DNA from: Lepas anatifera
Lineage: Eukaryota > Arthropoda > Thecostraca > Lepadidae
Length of the DNA stretch: 64,000 nt
NCBI GenBank assembly: GCA_034440635.1
Contig: JAOTON010001678.1
Location: 62,001-126,000 of the forward strand
Direction: 5' to 3'
This document shows, piece by piece, positions 1 to 21,892 of this stretch. Numbering within the stretch: the stretch's first letter is position 1; the number at the start of each line of letters is the position of its first letter. The notes under the pieces were generated by a model that did not search any database, was not told the DNA's origin, and worked only from the letters and a program-made list of their open reading frames with translations. Both the position numbers and the translations under genes were made by a program.

Positions 1-440
1 TTACACAAAGAGGCACAGCTAGAACAGGAATGGTTAGGGCGGGTAAGAGAACGCAGGAGATAAGAGTACGCAGCAGCTGTTTTGGTTACTTATCGACCAC
101 TGAGATGGTGGATACCCTGGTATAAAAAACAGGGTCAGTGCCATGGTTGCAAAAAAAGTTTCAAAGTGCTCCTATTCTTTCCGCGGGAGAACGGCGCTAA
201 ACAAGCTTCTGGTCACCCTCGATGTAATATTTCTTAACTAGGTAAGCTTGTAGACCATGCTTCTGTTATAAATAGTATAGTATTATGGTCTGCCATCAGT
301 AAGAAAGCTGAGCTAGGACTGTGCTGCATGACTGGAACTTACGCTAAAACGCCTGCCAACATGTTTATGGAGACTTTCTTACCAAAGGAGTATGTCCGGC
401 AAGAGTAGGTACAACAGACCATTGTGCAAGAGCACGCACG
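1..440. other. Intergenic, nothing recognised
   Basis: No supported gene. The motif gagtacgc recurs here and again near 1080-1290, suggesting relics of an older repeat. Confidence 0.5.
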
Positions 441-904
441 CTTAAAGGGAATGTGGCACCTTGGTCGAATCCTGGAATTTAGTGTAATTAGGCGTACTTT
501 TAGCCAAAAATAATGAAACCACTCATGATTTTTCTGAACAAAATGTACAATGAGCTCAATATTTTGATTTTCAAAATACGCCCCTAGGAAAATAAATAAA
601 TATCTGCCTGTGGATGATGCCATGATGATGCCTGTCACTACCATATTTGAAATGCTTCAAGGGCTTCGATTGGCTGATGCTCGTCGTGAAGTTAGCATAT
701 GTCGTCACACCAACAGCCATGACAACTATGGCCTGTTGCTAGGGGTACATGAGGGGTAGATTGCAGGTAGTTTTTAGTTTTTTTTCTACGGAAATATCGA
801 GTTTCAATACAAATTATATATAGAGTACCGGGTTTTCCGACTTGCTTTAAAACTTGGCTATCTCAGTTAAAATCACATTATAAAGTTGCCACATTCCCTT
901 TAAG
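441..904. mobile_element. MITE, family A copy 1
   Basis: A 464-bp non-coding element whose ends are inverted repeats starting CTTAAAGGGAATGTGGCA. A second copy in the same orientation lies at 34502-34948 and matches along the whole length with scattered changes. No clean target-site duplication was found, so the superfamily is not assigned. Confidence 0.75.
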
Positions 905-2593
905 AGATAGGAAAATTTATATTCGCTCGGGACGGAGTCCGTAATTCATATTTGGAAGACCAAACAATGCAACATAGTTCTGTCATATTTAGAACGATAT
1001 AAAATTATATAATCGCTTAGTTTAGCGACAAAAATATTCGCGACATGACATATGCACCTAAAGCACAGCAGGGAATCAATGCGTACTCCAGCCTCCTCTT
1101 CTGCGTACTCTTACCGACCCACTCCGGCAAGAGTACGCACGCGACTTTTCATTTTTGATGGGTCCGTGGCGAGTTCCTTTCAGAGACATCTAGTTGGAAC
1201 ATGGACCATACATACACAATTCTTCAGGCTAAGCAACCGGATAAAAATTTTGCTTTTAGACATACTCTTGTGCGTACTCTTGCGCACGAACTTCCCCTAT
1301 TTCAGAAGATAACAATTATTTGGGGCTTTAAGTACAAAACCGTAAATCGTTCCAGAAATAATATGGAAATATATTTGTGTTATCTAAGGAAGAAAATATG
1401 ACATCTTTTAAATTATACATATTTTTATGATTCCAGTCACAATAACCGTGTTTTGAAATAGGTTAGACCGCATCCTTCCGGTGAAGACGCGGCTGGCCTC
1501 AGCTATCGTAGCTATTATATAAGTATGATTTAATTTGCATTTAATACTATTACATACTATAGTTGTATTGAATGCGAGAACTTCCCTGTTCCCATTGCTC
1601 ATGTAAAAGTTATAGTGCATTGCGTGTTCGCCTGTCTAGAGGCTTTTTTAGAGATTACATTTGGCTACATTGGAGGTCAGCACCCATCACTAGTTAAATT
1701 CGCAGCTCCGGTTTAACATTCTAGAGCTTAAGAACAGCGTGGTGTTTTTACTGCGTTTTCTGCCTTTCACAGTGTTTGAGCCGATCAAATCGGGCGTACT
1801 AATTTCAAAATTGGTGATTTATATTCCATCAGGATGGTCACCAATCCTGTATGTGCCAGGCGTATAATTGTCAGATCCGTCAAGGTTTTTGCATGACCTA
1901 CAAAACATGACGAATCTCGTGACGTAGATTCTGCAGATCATCCCGTGCGAAATCCACCAGCCGGCCTGGGAGTCTCCGGGGAGGCTGTGAGCCAGCAGAA
2001 GATAGTCATCGGAGTAAGCTGGTCGGCGACGGCTGGTGGTAAACAGTCGAGAATCGGCGCGCAGCGCTGGAGCGACAGCTCAGGTAAGCTTTCTGTTAGG
2101 CCTCTTGGCCAAGTATATGTCTTGAGGGCTACGGTTTTAAGCGAGGTTGTTACTATGACTTTTTAAAGTCGTACTGAAAGAAGTAAATACTGAATAGTAA
2201 CATACTAGATATACTAAATAAACAGTTCATACTAAAAATGGCATCTCACAAAGACGGTGAGCAAGACACGACGTCATCACAACGAGAGTGATAGCACAGA
2301 ACACACTGAAAACTGGACCGTGAAACAAATCAACACAGACAACGACTCTAAATAAGCAGCAGGCGCAGCCACCAGCGAGCAAAGGCAGAGCCGAGAAAAT
2401 CTACCGCCAACAGAAGCCGACGTCTGTCTCCGTGAGCCGCAACCAGTCATTCACTATTCCTCTTTCTTTGTTCCTCCCTCCCCCCTCCCCATTGAGCAAT
2501 TTCACAAATTTCAGTTGAAATCTCTCACAAATTTGAATCATAGGAGAGTCCGGTACGGCGCCTGAAAATTTTCAGATCACAAAGGCCGTCGAC
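905..2593. other. Intergenic, nothing recognised
   Basis: AT-rich with short unsupported ORFs. Fragments of a gcgtactcttg motif repeat between 1080 and 1290. Confidence 0.5.
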
Positions 2594-2799
2594 TTAACAG
2601 GTGGAGGCTCTAGACTGACTAGTTTAAACGTAACAGGTTGAGGCTCTAGACTGACTAGTCTAAACTTACCAGGTGGAGGCTCTAGAATCATTAGTTAAGA
2701 CTTACCAGGTGGAGGCTCTAGACTCACTAGTTAAGACTTAACAGGCTCTTGACTCACTAGTCTAGAATTAGCAGGTGGAGGCTATGAACTCACTAGTCG
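2594..2799. repeat. Tandem repeat, about 36 bp x 6
   Basis: Six diverged units built on caggtggaggctctagact followed by cactagttaagactt; one unit is shortened. It lies about 1.1 kb upstream of the protease start codon. Confidence 0.85.
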
Positions 2800-3858
2800 C
2801 CGCCGTATCTCAGCAATCAACATCTTAACTTGTACTTTCACGGCACAGGCGGAGGATTACTTGTCTATGGAACTCGATGTGGGCCTAAGCTTAAGAAAAT
2901 TACAAAGTGATTTAACTTATACTTACGCGGTAAATTTTTCAGCAATCTTACGATGAAGTTACCTGAGTGTGCACCTTTCGAACACAGCGAGTGACATGTC
3001 CAGTCGGCAACAACATCGTCTGCTGCACCCCACAACCCCGGCAACTACTAACGATATTACCAGCGGCATCGGGAGCTGTGCCTGGTGACCTTATCACGAT
3101 ACTGAACTCAGCCCTCATTGCATTTCACTCTTCTGCTGGATGCTGGATGCCTCTTCGGACGGCAGAAGCCAGCCGGCACTTGTTATCACCAGCCGGCACT
3201 TGTTATCCGAGGCACTTGTTATCCCTCTTGGTATCCGAGGCCGCATTCAAAACGGAATGAATAGGTCGCGTTTCCACAAGGTATTGCCCAGGAACGTGCA
3301 GCATCCCGGTACAATGGCTACAGTAGTGCAAGGTATTTAAACTTTCAGTCAGCGTCAAAATATTAGCGAGTGAATTTCCCGGAATGGTTATGCATAAAAG
3401 CAGGTATCGAACAGTACGAAAAAACAACCGAATTCAGGGGAGCTAGGGGACACTTCTGCCCCGATTGACACTTGGCACCCTCTGAACAGTCGCTTCCCAC
3501 CAACCCCCTCCCTCCAGGGATGCAACTGATAGGGTTTGGCGCCCACCTTTGATAGGTGTTCCCCAAAGTGGTACTTCCTTCGTTTGGATGCCCCCTCCCA
3601 TCCTCCCAATTGTAGGACCTGGATCCGTAGTATCCTTATCTATTTTCCTCTTTTAGCTTTTCCACTTTAACATTATCACATTATCACATCAGACAAGCAT
3701 TATCGATTTTTGGCACATCGAGAGCAGCATAGATAATTGAAAAAATATGTAAATTCCTTTCCACCTCGTGTTAAGAGCGATGCATTTTTTATTCGATAGG
3801 AACCGTTAAAAAACTGCATGAATAATATGTATCGCAATCAGGCCAGCTTTCAGACGAA
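2800..3858. other. Upstream region of the protease gene
   Basis: No gene recognised. A short direct repeat (agccggcacttgttatc) occurs twice with a partial third copy at 3171-3222. The promoter should be in or above this stretch, but no convincing TATA box is visible. Confidence 0.4.
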
Positions 3859-14656
<10,798 letters not shown>

Positions 14657-14702
14657 AATTGTATTGTTGGATGTCTCGCACGGTTTTGTATCTTATTTTG
14701 GA

Positions 14703-14708
14703 AATAAA
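14703..14708 (+). terminator. Poly(A) signal of the protease gene
   Basis: AATAAA lies 47 bases after the stop codon, with a GT/T-rich stretch beginning some 60 bases further on. It is the first canonical signal after the CDS, so a short 3' UTR is expected. Confidence 0.7.
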
Positions 14709-14874
14709 TGTATTTACCATGTAAGTACCTACTCTTTGAAAGTTGGCCGCCATGAATCCGGACTTCTGATGTGGTTTACTGGACATATTTGTGGTGGTCT
14801 TATTTTGTATGTATAACACAAAACACAATACATATTTTGATGTTGTGAATTTACATAATCATTTGTGCATATCT

Positions 14875-15090
14875 ATCTACTATAACTAGAGAGGACAGCA
14901 CACCTGTGTGGACGTCAAAATTGAAAGTTTGAAGTACAACTTTAGTCGTGAGCTAAATCAAGAAGGCCTCGTTGAAATTATTACGAGCTTCTCCAATAAA
15001 CCTGGCCAAGTTTTGTACTTACAAAAGTTTCAATTTTGACGTCGGGGTATTGCTGCTTTGTACATAATGTCCTCTCTAGTTATAGTAGAT
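14875..15090. mobile_element. MITE with 23-bp perfect terminal inverted repeats
   Basis: Ends start ATCTACTATAACTAGAGAGG and are exact reverse complements over 23 bases. A second inner pair, gacgtcaaaattgaaa, is also inverted. It sits about 170 bases past the protease poly(A) signal. The superfamily is not determined. Confidence 0.8.
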
Positions 15091-15143
15091 CTCTATGATT
15101 ATTTTGGTTCAAGGACGCGCGTGTTGCAAAGTTCAGATGGCTT

Positions 15144-15437
15144 CAGGGGCGGACGCAGACCCGAGTTTTGGGAGGCCAAACCCATGTCTGCCTCTCCTCC
15201 TGGGGGGGGAGTGGGACGTGCAATTTGGGGGCTCGATAGTCCTAAAATAAGCTACCTCTGCAAGTGCATGATCGCTCTCCAGGGGAGGGGGAGCGAAGAG
15301 TTTTTTGCTCTACAGACCTAGTGTAAACATCTTGTTTTCAGAAATTTCTCCGGCGTTTGGGGGAGGGGCCAAAAGATAGTTTGGCCCCTCCAGCGCTTTG
15401 GGGGCATGGCCGGAATGCCCCCCTGCGTCCGCCAGTG
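15144..15437. mobile_element. hAT-type MITE, inverted relative to 6150-6481
   Basis: 294 bp, ends caggggcggacgcag and ctgcgtccgccagtg, flanked by gatggctt and gatgactt (7 of 8 match). The interior repeats the cactaggtctgtag and ccggccatgcccccaaag segments of its relatives in the other orientation. Confidence 0.85.
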
Positions 15438-15891
15438 GATGACTTCCGTCACAACTTCTATAAGTTGAATTTTAGTGTAATTTCAGAAACTAGGCTTGCG
15501 TGGTGGGTAGAAATCATGATTATATGTTTCGGAAAATTCCGTTCAAACCTGAATTCGAACCAGGCTTTGATCTGCTTTGGCTGGAATGTTAACCCCTGTA
15601 ACACACATGCCATTACTTTACTCTATATTTTTCTAGATGTCTGGCCTGGTCTAAAGACCAAGCTAGGTAACATAAGCTATTGAAAAAAACATATAGGCGA
15701 CACATCACTTTTAATATTCTGAAAATATGAAAGCTTGAATTTGCTCACACAATCTTAGTCGGCTTGAATACTACACAAATGCCGTTAATCATATTCACAA
15801 TTATAATCCCCCTTTTATAGTTCATTAGTCATGTTTTGGTGCGCTGATACATACACTCGGCCAACCACGACGAGACCTCTGGGTATCATTT
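15438..15891. other. Intergenic, nothing recognised
   Basis: AT-rich, no supported gene or repeat. Confidence 0.5.
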
Positions 15892-16877
15892 GGACACCGG
15901 GACAAACAGGATCTGAGGTAGGACACCGGGACAAACAGGTACTGAGGGTGTGACACGGGGACAAACAGACACTGAGGAGGGACGCCGGGACAAACAGGCA
16001 CTGAGGAGGGACACCGGGACAAACAGACACTGAGGACGGACACTGGGACAAACAGACACTGAGGTAGGACACTGGGACTACTGAGGAAGGACACCTGGAC
16101 AAATAGACACTGAGGAGGGACACTGGGATAAACAGACACTGAGGGAGGGACACTGAGAAAAATAGACACTGAGGTAGGGCACCGGGACAAACAGACACTG
16201 AGGTGGGACACCGGGACAAACAGGCACTGATGTGGGACACCGGGACAAACATACACTAAGGTAGGACACCAGGACAAACAGACACTGGAGGAGGGACGCC
16301 GGGACAAACAGACACTGAGGAGGGACACCGGGACAAACAAACACTGAGGACGGACACTGGGACAAACAGACACTGAGGTAGGACACTGGGACTACTGAGG
16401 AAGGACACCTGGACAAATAGACACTGAGGAGGGACACTGGGACAAACAGACACTGAGGAGGGACACTGAGAAAAATAGACACTGAGGTAGGGCACCGGGA
16501 CAAACAGACACTGAGGTGGGACACCGGGACAAACAGGCACTGATGTGGGACACCGGGACAAACAGACACTAAGGTAGGACACCAGGACAAACAGACACTG
16601 AGGAGGGACACTGGGACAAACAGACACTGAGGAGGGACACCGGGACAAACATACACTGAGGAGGGACACCGGGACAAACAGACACTGAGGTAGGACACTG
16701 GGACTACTGAGGAGGGACACCGGGACAAATAGACACTGAGGAGGGACACTGGGACAAACAGACACTGAGGAGGGACACTGGGAAAAATAGACACTGAGGT
16801 AGGACACCGGGACAAACAGGCACTGAGGTGGGACACCGGAACAAACAGATACTGATGTGGGACACCGGGACAAATAG
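15892..16877. repeat. 30-bp minisatellite with about 310-bp higher-order repeat
   Basis: About 33 units of ggacaccgggacaaacagac plus actgaggagg. A shortened unit (ggactactgagg) recurs at about 16075, 16389 and 16700, giving a higher-order period of about 310 bases. Because the unit is a multiple of three, long ORFs exist in several frames; they are by-products. Confidence 0.9.
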
Positions 16878-16951
16878 AGCAGGTCACCAGGAAAAAAAAG
16901 CCTAGGGTGAGCGAAGCTCACCCAGCCAACGACAGCCCAAGGACTTAGTAC

Positions 16952-17300
16952 CCGGCAGGACCGGAACTTATGGCATAGTATGGAAATACTGGCACTTGTT
17001 TTCTGTATTTACGCTTCTTTGCAAAAGATATCCCAAAGTGATGCAGAGACTCGTCAAAATCAGAGTCAGTGCCGCAGAGTTAGTACAGGAATTTCCAGTG
17101 CATTTTAGCCTGATTAACAGTTTTGTTTAATCAAATGAACTTGCTAGGCCTCTAAACTTTGAGAGCTCAGACTGTAAATAGATATCCTAGCTGCCTTCAA
17201 AGAAACGTAAAATACGAGAGTAATTTGACTCTTGCTGTGTTAGGAAAATATGTTAAAACTATTTCAAGCTTTGCATATTAGCGGAGTATCACTAAGAATG

Positions 17301-17302
<2 letters not shown>
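16952..17302. repeat. 350-bp direct duplication, copy A
   Basis: Nearly identical to 17569-17918 (for example tatggcatagtatggaaat and agctcagactgtaaatag), each followed directly by a (TA)n tract, so unit and microsatellite were copied together. Confidence 0.85.

Positions 17303-17382
<80 letters not shown>
17302..17382. repeat. (TA)n microsatellite
   Basis: About 40 TA repeats following copy A of the duplication. Confidence 0.95.
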
Positions 17383-17386
<4 letters not shown>

Positions 17387-17568
17387 GTGAACATTGTGAT
17401 GAATACATGGGTGTGTGAATGTGGTAAACTCACCGTTTATGAGAATGTAAAGTGTATGTTTTTAGATAAATAATCTGCATGTTTTAAACGAAAAGCGAAA
17501 AATAAAATATTCTGCTAATTTTTAAAACATGTTGCAACTCTTTCTCACAATGGTGCCGTCTCAGGACC

Positions 17569-17918
17569 TGGCAGGACTGGAAATTATGGCATAGTATGGA
17601 AATCTGGCACTTGTTTTCTGTATTTACGCTTCTTTGCAAAAGATGTCGCAAAGTGATGCAGAAACTCGTCAAAATCAGAGTCAGTGCTGCAGAGTTATGT
17701 ACAGGAATTTCCAGTGCATTTTAGCCTGATTAACAGTTTGGTTTAATCAAATGAACTTGCTAGGCCTCTTAACTTTGAGAGCTCAGACTGTAAATAGATA
17801 TCCTAGCTGCCTTCAAAGAAACGTTAAAATACGAGGGTACTTTGACTCTTGCTGAGTTAGGAAAATATGATAAAACTATTTTAAGCTTTGCATATTAGCG
17901 GAGTTATCACTAAGAAAA
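17569..17918. repeat. 350-bp direct duplication, copy B
   Basis: Second copy of 16952-17302, differing at scattered bases, also followed by (TA)n (17921-17976). Confidence 0.85.
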
Positions 17919-17933
17919 ACATATATATATATA

Positions 17934-17977
<44 letters not shown>

Positions 17978-18274
17978 TAGAGTATATAAATATATACAAA
18001 AATATAAAAGTACTATAACGTGTACGGCTTAAATACCTTCTTATGGCACATGTTAAAATAGGCTACTAAAAACTAGTGAAAAATCGTATTAGAAATTTTC
18101 TTAGCCTCTACACTTCCTCACTGGAGTATAAATGCGACATAATATGTTTGGGGTCCAACAGCATCTCACCGCCTGCCGCAAGATACATTGAAACAATCCC
18201 TGATCTTTCTTAAACGCTCAGCCTATTGATCTCGTCTTTGGATTCCCAAGTGCCGCATTTCTGTTTGTTTTTCA

Positions 18275-18461
18275 GCAAGATCCACGACAGCGTGGCCCTG
18301 CGGCTCGCAGCAGCTGTGTTTGTGGTCGGTTTCGTACTGTCCCTCTCCGCTGAATACCAATGCCATCATTGTCTGACCACCGATCCGGAAAACAACACCC
18401 TCACCTCCACAGGGACCCCGGCCTTCTTAAGAACACCGCAGAGAAAACGAGTGCTTGCAAT
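18275..18461 (+). CDS. Candidate internal exon of a small secreted CxxC protein
   Basis: Acceptor tgtttgtttttcag ends at 18274 and donor gtaatagg starts at 18462. The open frame reads KIHDSVALRLAAAVFVVGFV, then LSLSAEYQCHHCLTTDPENN. A hydrophobic, signal-like segment followed at once by CxxC resembles the start of Ly6/three-finger-type proteins, in which an intron often splits the signal-peptide region. Only this piece is seen. No start exon or later cysteine exons were recognised, so it may be a lone fragment. GC content is above its surroundings, as in the protease exons. The resemblance is by pattern only. Confidence 0.3.
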
Positions 18462-18645
18462 GGTAATAGGTGATCGGATGGACCGAATTTGATGCAAACA
18501 AAATAATTGATTTTCGTTGTCGGCACACAAAACATGAATCCTGTTGTTTTATAAGAGATTTAGAGTTAACAATGGATTAGCCGCAATTCATTGTCAAAAA
18601 ACTAATGACAGTAGCTGAGGTTCTGTAGGGGCAGTTTTCAACGTG

Positions 18646-18707
<62 letters not shown>

Positions 18708-18710
18708 ATA
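18646..18710. repeat. (TA)n microsatellite
   Basis: About 30 TA units, one interrupted. Confidence 0.95.
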
Positions 18711-19339
18711 CGGTTGTACAATATTCATTAATATTATTAGTAAAAACTTAATGCAAGGACATCACCACGGATTTTCGGGTGGGAGTCCAGATCCAGGAAT
18801 AAAAGTCTTTATCCATTAAGTCCGGGTGGAATCCAAATCTTCCAGAATCGCTCCACATGAGTATTTTTGGTGCATTAAAGCGTCTTGCATCTGGAAAATC
18901 TTACCTATGACTGTCGCAAAACTTTTCTATATTCGGGGCCTTTCGATTTCATATAGCCCGAAGTTAATATTTTTCACCTTTGATGTGTTAGTTTTCAAAA
19001 GCTTTCAAAGCAAATATGTAAAATAGAACCTCTTTTAAAAGGACATGAAGATTAGCCTGGTCCAGATTTAGGTTTTTTTCGTTGGCAATTAACGGATTTC
19101 TGCTCATTTGATACATTTGTTTGGTGCTGATTACAATGCGCTCATCAGCAATGCAGTTTCCGAAAAAAAATTGGTGGCCCAGTCGAGTTGAAGGTTTTTC
19201 ATTTTGCCCAATTTTCCTTTTTTTGGCCCACCATCAACCCATATTACCAACCAGGTGCAAAACATTGCACTGGGCTGGTAGTTTGATTCGTTGGTGTTCC
19301 ATTTGCTTTGTTCTTCTTGTTATAACTTGCACACATAAC
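18711..19339. other. Intergenic, nothing recognised
   Basis: AT-rich, short unsupported ORFs. Confidence 0.5.
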
Positions 19340-20244
19340 GGTTAGTTTGGCTTATTATCTCCTCTTTGAGTTGAGTTTTCACTGGCTCTCCATAGATGGG
19401 GCTAGCAGCGTGCCATTGTAAGTGAATACTGATTTCCTCGGGAACCGGAAATATGAACAGCAACGCGAAGGGTGAGAAACAATTGCGATTTGGATTGTAT
19501 AAACGCTCTTAAAGAGCTGTTTTCAAGCAGCACTGAAGTTTTTAGCACTGTTTCTCAAGTACTTTAAGCATGCCATGCCCAAACATGCTGCTGCTGCTGA
19601 AGTCCCGACCATAACCCTTTACAAATAGGCGCAGGAACCGTGGGGGCAGTGGTGGTGGCTGTCGCACCCAACTTTCAGAGTGTGGCAGCAGCTCCAAACC
19701 GCCCCCCCCCAGTTTGAGCCGATTCTGGAACTTCTCTATTAACATTTAAGCGATATGCCTTATCACCGCCAGCTATACCAACGCCGAACCCCCTTCCTCC
19801 AACGCACACCTTTCCTCTGACTAAAATAGTTCCTCCGCCTATGCCTTCACCGACTGAATTCTTCGTTATTTGCTCCAAAAATACTCTGCAAGACTACTTT
19901 GACTGAAGTGCAAGGGTCTATCATCTTTGAGGCCAGTGATCTCCAACCCAGTCTGCTCTGACATATCTAGGGGTCGTTGTGGCCCAGAAGAGAGCGGACA
20001 CTAATTATTTGTTTTTCGTATATGGATAGGATTTATATTTTTAACGTTGTGATCTAGCAGAAAATTTCGAGTGGTTTGCGATTATGCGAGGATTCTATAC
20101 TAATATGACATTTTGCGCCAGGTTTTAAAGACTGAAGAAAATATGCTGTATGAAATCCTAAAATAAGCCTTCCAACGGCTAGTCATCTTGCACTAGTTGC
20201 ATTGGATAATTCCCATACCGGCATAATCCAAGTTCTACGTGATA

Positions 20245-20345
20245 TTCTCCTCGGGGCGTGGGGTGGTGCGTGCGGCTCCCGCGCCGACCCGGGGCCCGGG
20301 GCTCCGGGGCGCTGGCCCCGAGAACCCCCCGGGGTTGGCGCTGCG
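20245..20345. other. GC-rich insert in the left arm only
   Basis: About 100 bases of nearly pure G/C (ccggggcccggggctccggg and similar) interrupt the left arm between tattctcct and ggtttattctcc. The right arm continues without it near 22600-22640. It is either a real insertion after duplication or a consensus error. Confidence 0.6.
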
Positions 20346-20446
20346 GGGTGGTTTATTCTCCTTCCAGTATTATGTTTTCTCTGAACAAAATTGAACATGG
20401 ACGGAGATAATATTTGCAAAAAAATAAAACAGCCTTACCGTGAATT

Positions 20447-20949
20447 TTGTATGTCACAGGGCGCCTTTTTATGACAAGAATTGAACTCATGGAGGAGCGG
20501 AGCAAAGATGAGTGTCATATTCTTATGGAAGAATGCAATAACAGGGTAACGACTGAGGTTATGGATGTGTGTGCAAGCGTATCACTGCCTACACGTGCAA
20601 ATCAGGCCGTGCTGAAGGAACTAAGAGGGCTTTAGAAAGAGAGACAAAAAGAGGCATTTAAACAGGTTTGGTAAGCGAGCTGCTACATCAACTGCTGCGA
20701 TGGATTCGCTGTTTGATACCAGCAGCCGAGAACGTGAGCTTGGACTAGCAGAAGACAGTGTATCTGGCCGACCAGCCAAGTGCCAGACGTCTTCAGACAG
20801 TCAGCCTCGATCAGGAGACCACAGCGCGATGGCAGAGGAGAGCTCAGCGAGCGGGTCGAGCAGTCATAAGAGGAGCAGCCGTCACCTCCCCGAGTCAACA
20901 GCCGACGGCCGAGACAGCAAAACACGCATGTGGAAACTGGCGTTTCAGG
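20447..20949 (+). pseudogene. Coding-like relic in the palindrome arm
   Basis: Two frames of interest. The first gives a short peptide with ELMEERSKDECHI and TTEVMDVCASVSLPTRA ending LKELRGL, kept in frame in both arms but with mostly amino-acid-changing differences. The second, from 20700, is Ser-rich (SSASGSSSHKRSSRHLPES) and ends before a donor-like caggtaacg at 20947; the right-arm version has a stop. This suggests the arms derive from an element or gene that once encoded protein. No family recognised. Confidence 0.3.
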
Positions 20950-21073
20950 TAACGCTATCATCTGCTAAGCTATAATGACTTGGTAATCCCGATCCAAGGG
21001 ATATTATCTGTGTATGAGCAATGATATTTTCAGAAACCAGTCTGCTCATCAATTCCAACTGAACACCCACAAG

Positions 21074-21123
<50 letters not shown>

Positions 21124-21126
<3 letters not shown>

Positions 21127-21345
21127 GAATAGTTCGGCAATATGTTCTCTTTGAGGCAATGACTGTTAAATTGTATAGCACTCGCGCACTTGAATATTTT
21201 TCTTTGGAGTTTTTCTATTTTTCTTGCGTTGGTTTTAATGTCAGTCGTTAATTCGTTTAAAAGGTCACCAAAACTCATTAATTAGAACTAGTTTCCACTG
21301 TATTTTCAACAGTCATCTTCAGCATTAAATATTTGCTCATAGTTT
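21124..21345 (-). mobile_element. Possible Penelope-like element fragment
   Basis: On the minus strand, gaagatgactgttgaaaata precedes a frame reading ARKIEKLQRKIFKCAS and then AIQFNSHCLKENILPNYS. A helical Lys/Arg-rich stretch before a C-x5-P-x-Y/F motif, preceded by a gaagatgactgttgaaa-type segment, is reminiscent of the N-terminal region of Penelope-like retroelements. There is no reverse transcriptase here. Recalled similarity only. Confidence 0.3.
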
Positions 21346-21595
21346 TCATTTCACATTTCGAAAACATGTTTTTAAATATCGCGAGAACGAGCATTATAAC
21401 AGTACCACTTCCTTATTTGCTACCTTACCTATTATAAACGATGCATCTAGGGTATTCCAAAATTAACATAGTTTGAGCGTGTAACACTTGAATTTACTAC
21501 ATTTCAATACACGAATTACATAAATTAATTACATTTTACATCAGTTACATGTGGCATATATTCATTAACAATTAACATTGATCATTATCTCATCC

Positions 21596-21660
<65 letters not shown>

Positions 21661-21675
21661 TACATACATATCTAT

Positions 21676-21880
21676 TTAAAACACTGTCCAAGTCGCTCAC
21701 AGTCCATAACTCACAAACCGTAAGGAAGGGCAGGCCATAGAAGAACGACAAGCAATACCTACCATTTCTTACGGTTTATGAGTAATGGAACCGTAAGGAA
21801 TGATAGGCCATAAAAGAACGACAAGCAATGCGTATGGTTTATGAGTTATGGACTGTGAACGACTTGGACAGTGTTTTAAA
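21676..21880. mobile_element. Foldback MITE, 205 bp
   Basis: Arms starting TTTAAAACACTGTCCAAGTC and ending with the complement; the inverted match runs about 45 bases. Inside, ggccataaaagaacgacaag and ggccatagaagaacgacaag are a direct pair. Confidence 0.8.
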
Positions 21881-21892
21881 AAATATATGTAG

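Larger units (their letters stand above)
19340..21074. repeat. Left arm of a 4-kb palindrome
   Basis: Its reverse complement is at about 21893-23465. Matches are easily followed: aacttctctattaacattta, catgcccaaacatgctgctg, tcatggaggagcggagcaaag and gatattatctgtgtatgagc. The outer 150 bases are more diverged. The arm carries open frames described at 20447-20949. Confidence 0.88.
21075..21892. repeat. Loop of the palindrome
   Basis: Holds (TA)n tracts at 21075-21124 and 21598-21657, a possible Penelope-like fragment and a small foldback element. Confidence 0.85.

Noticed and set aside
15815..16921. Overlapping minus-strand frames up to 269 codons with a 10-residue Cys/Pro repeat
   Set aside because: They are translations of a 30-bp minisatellite in several frames at once, with no signal peptide, splice context or codon bias.
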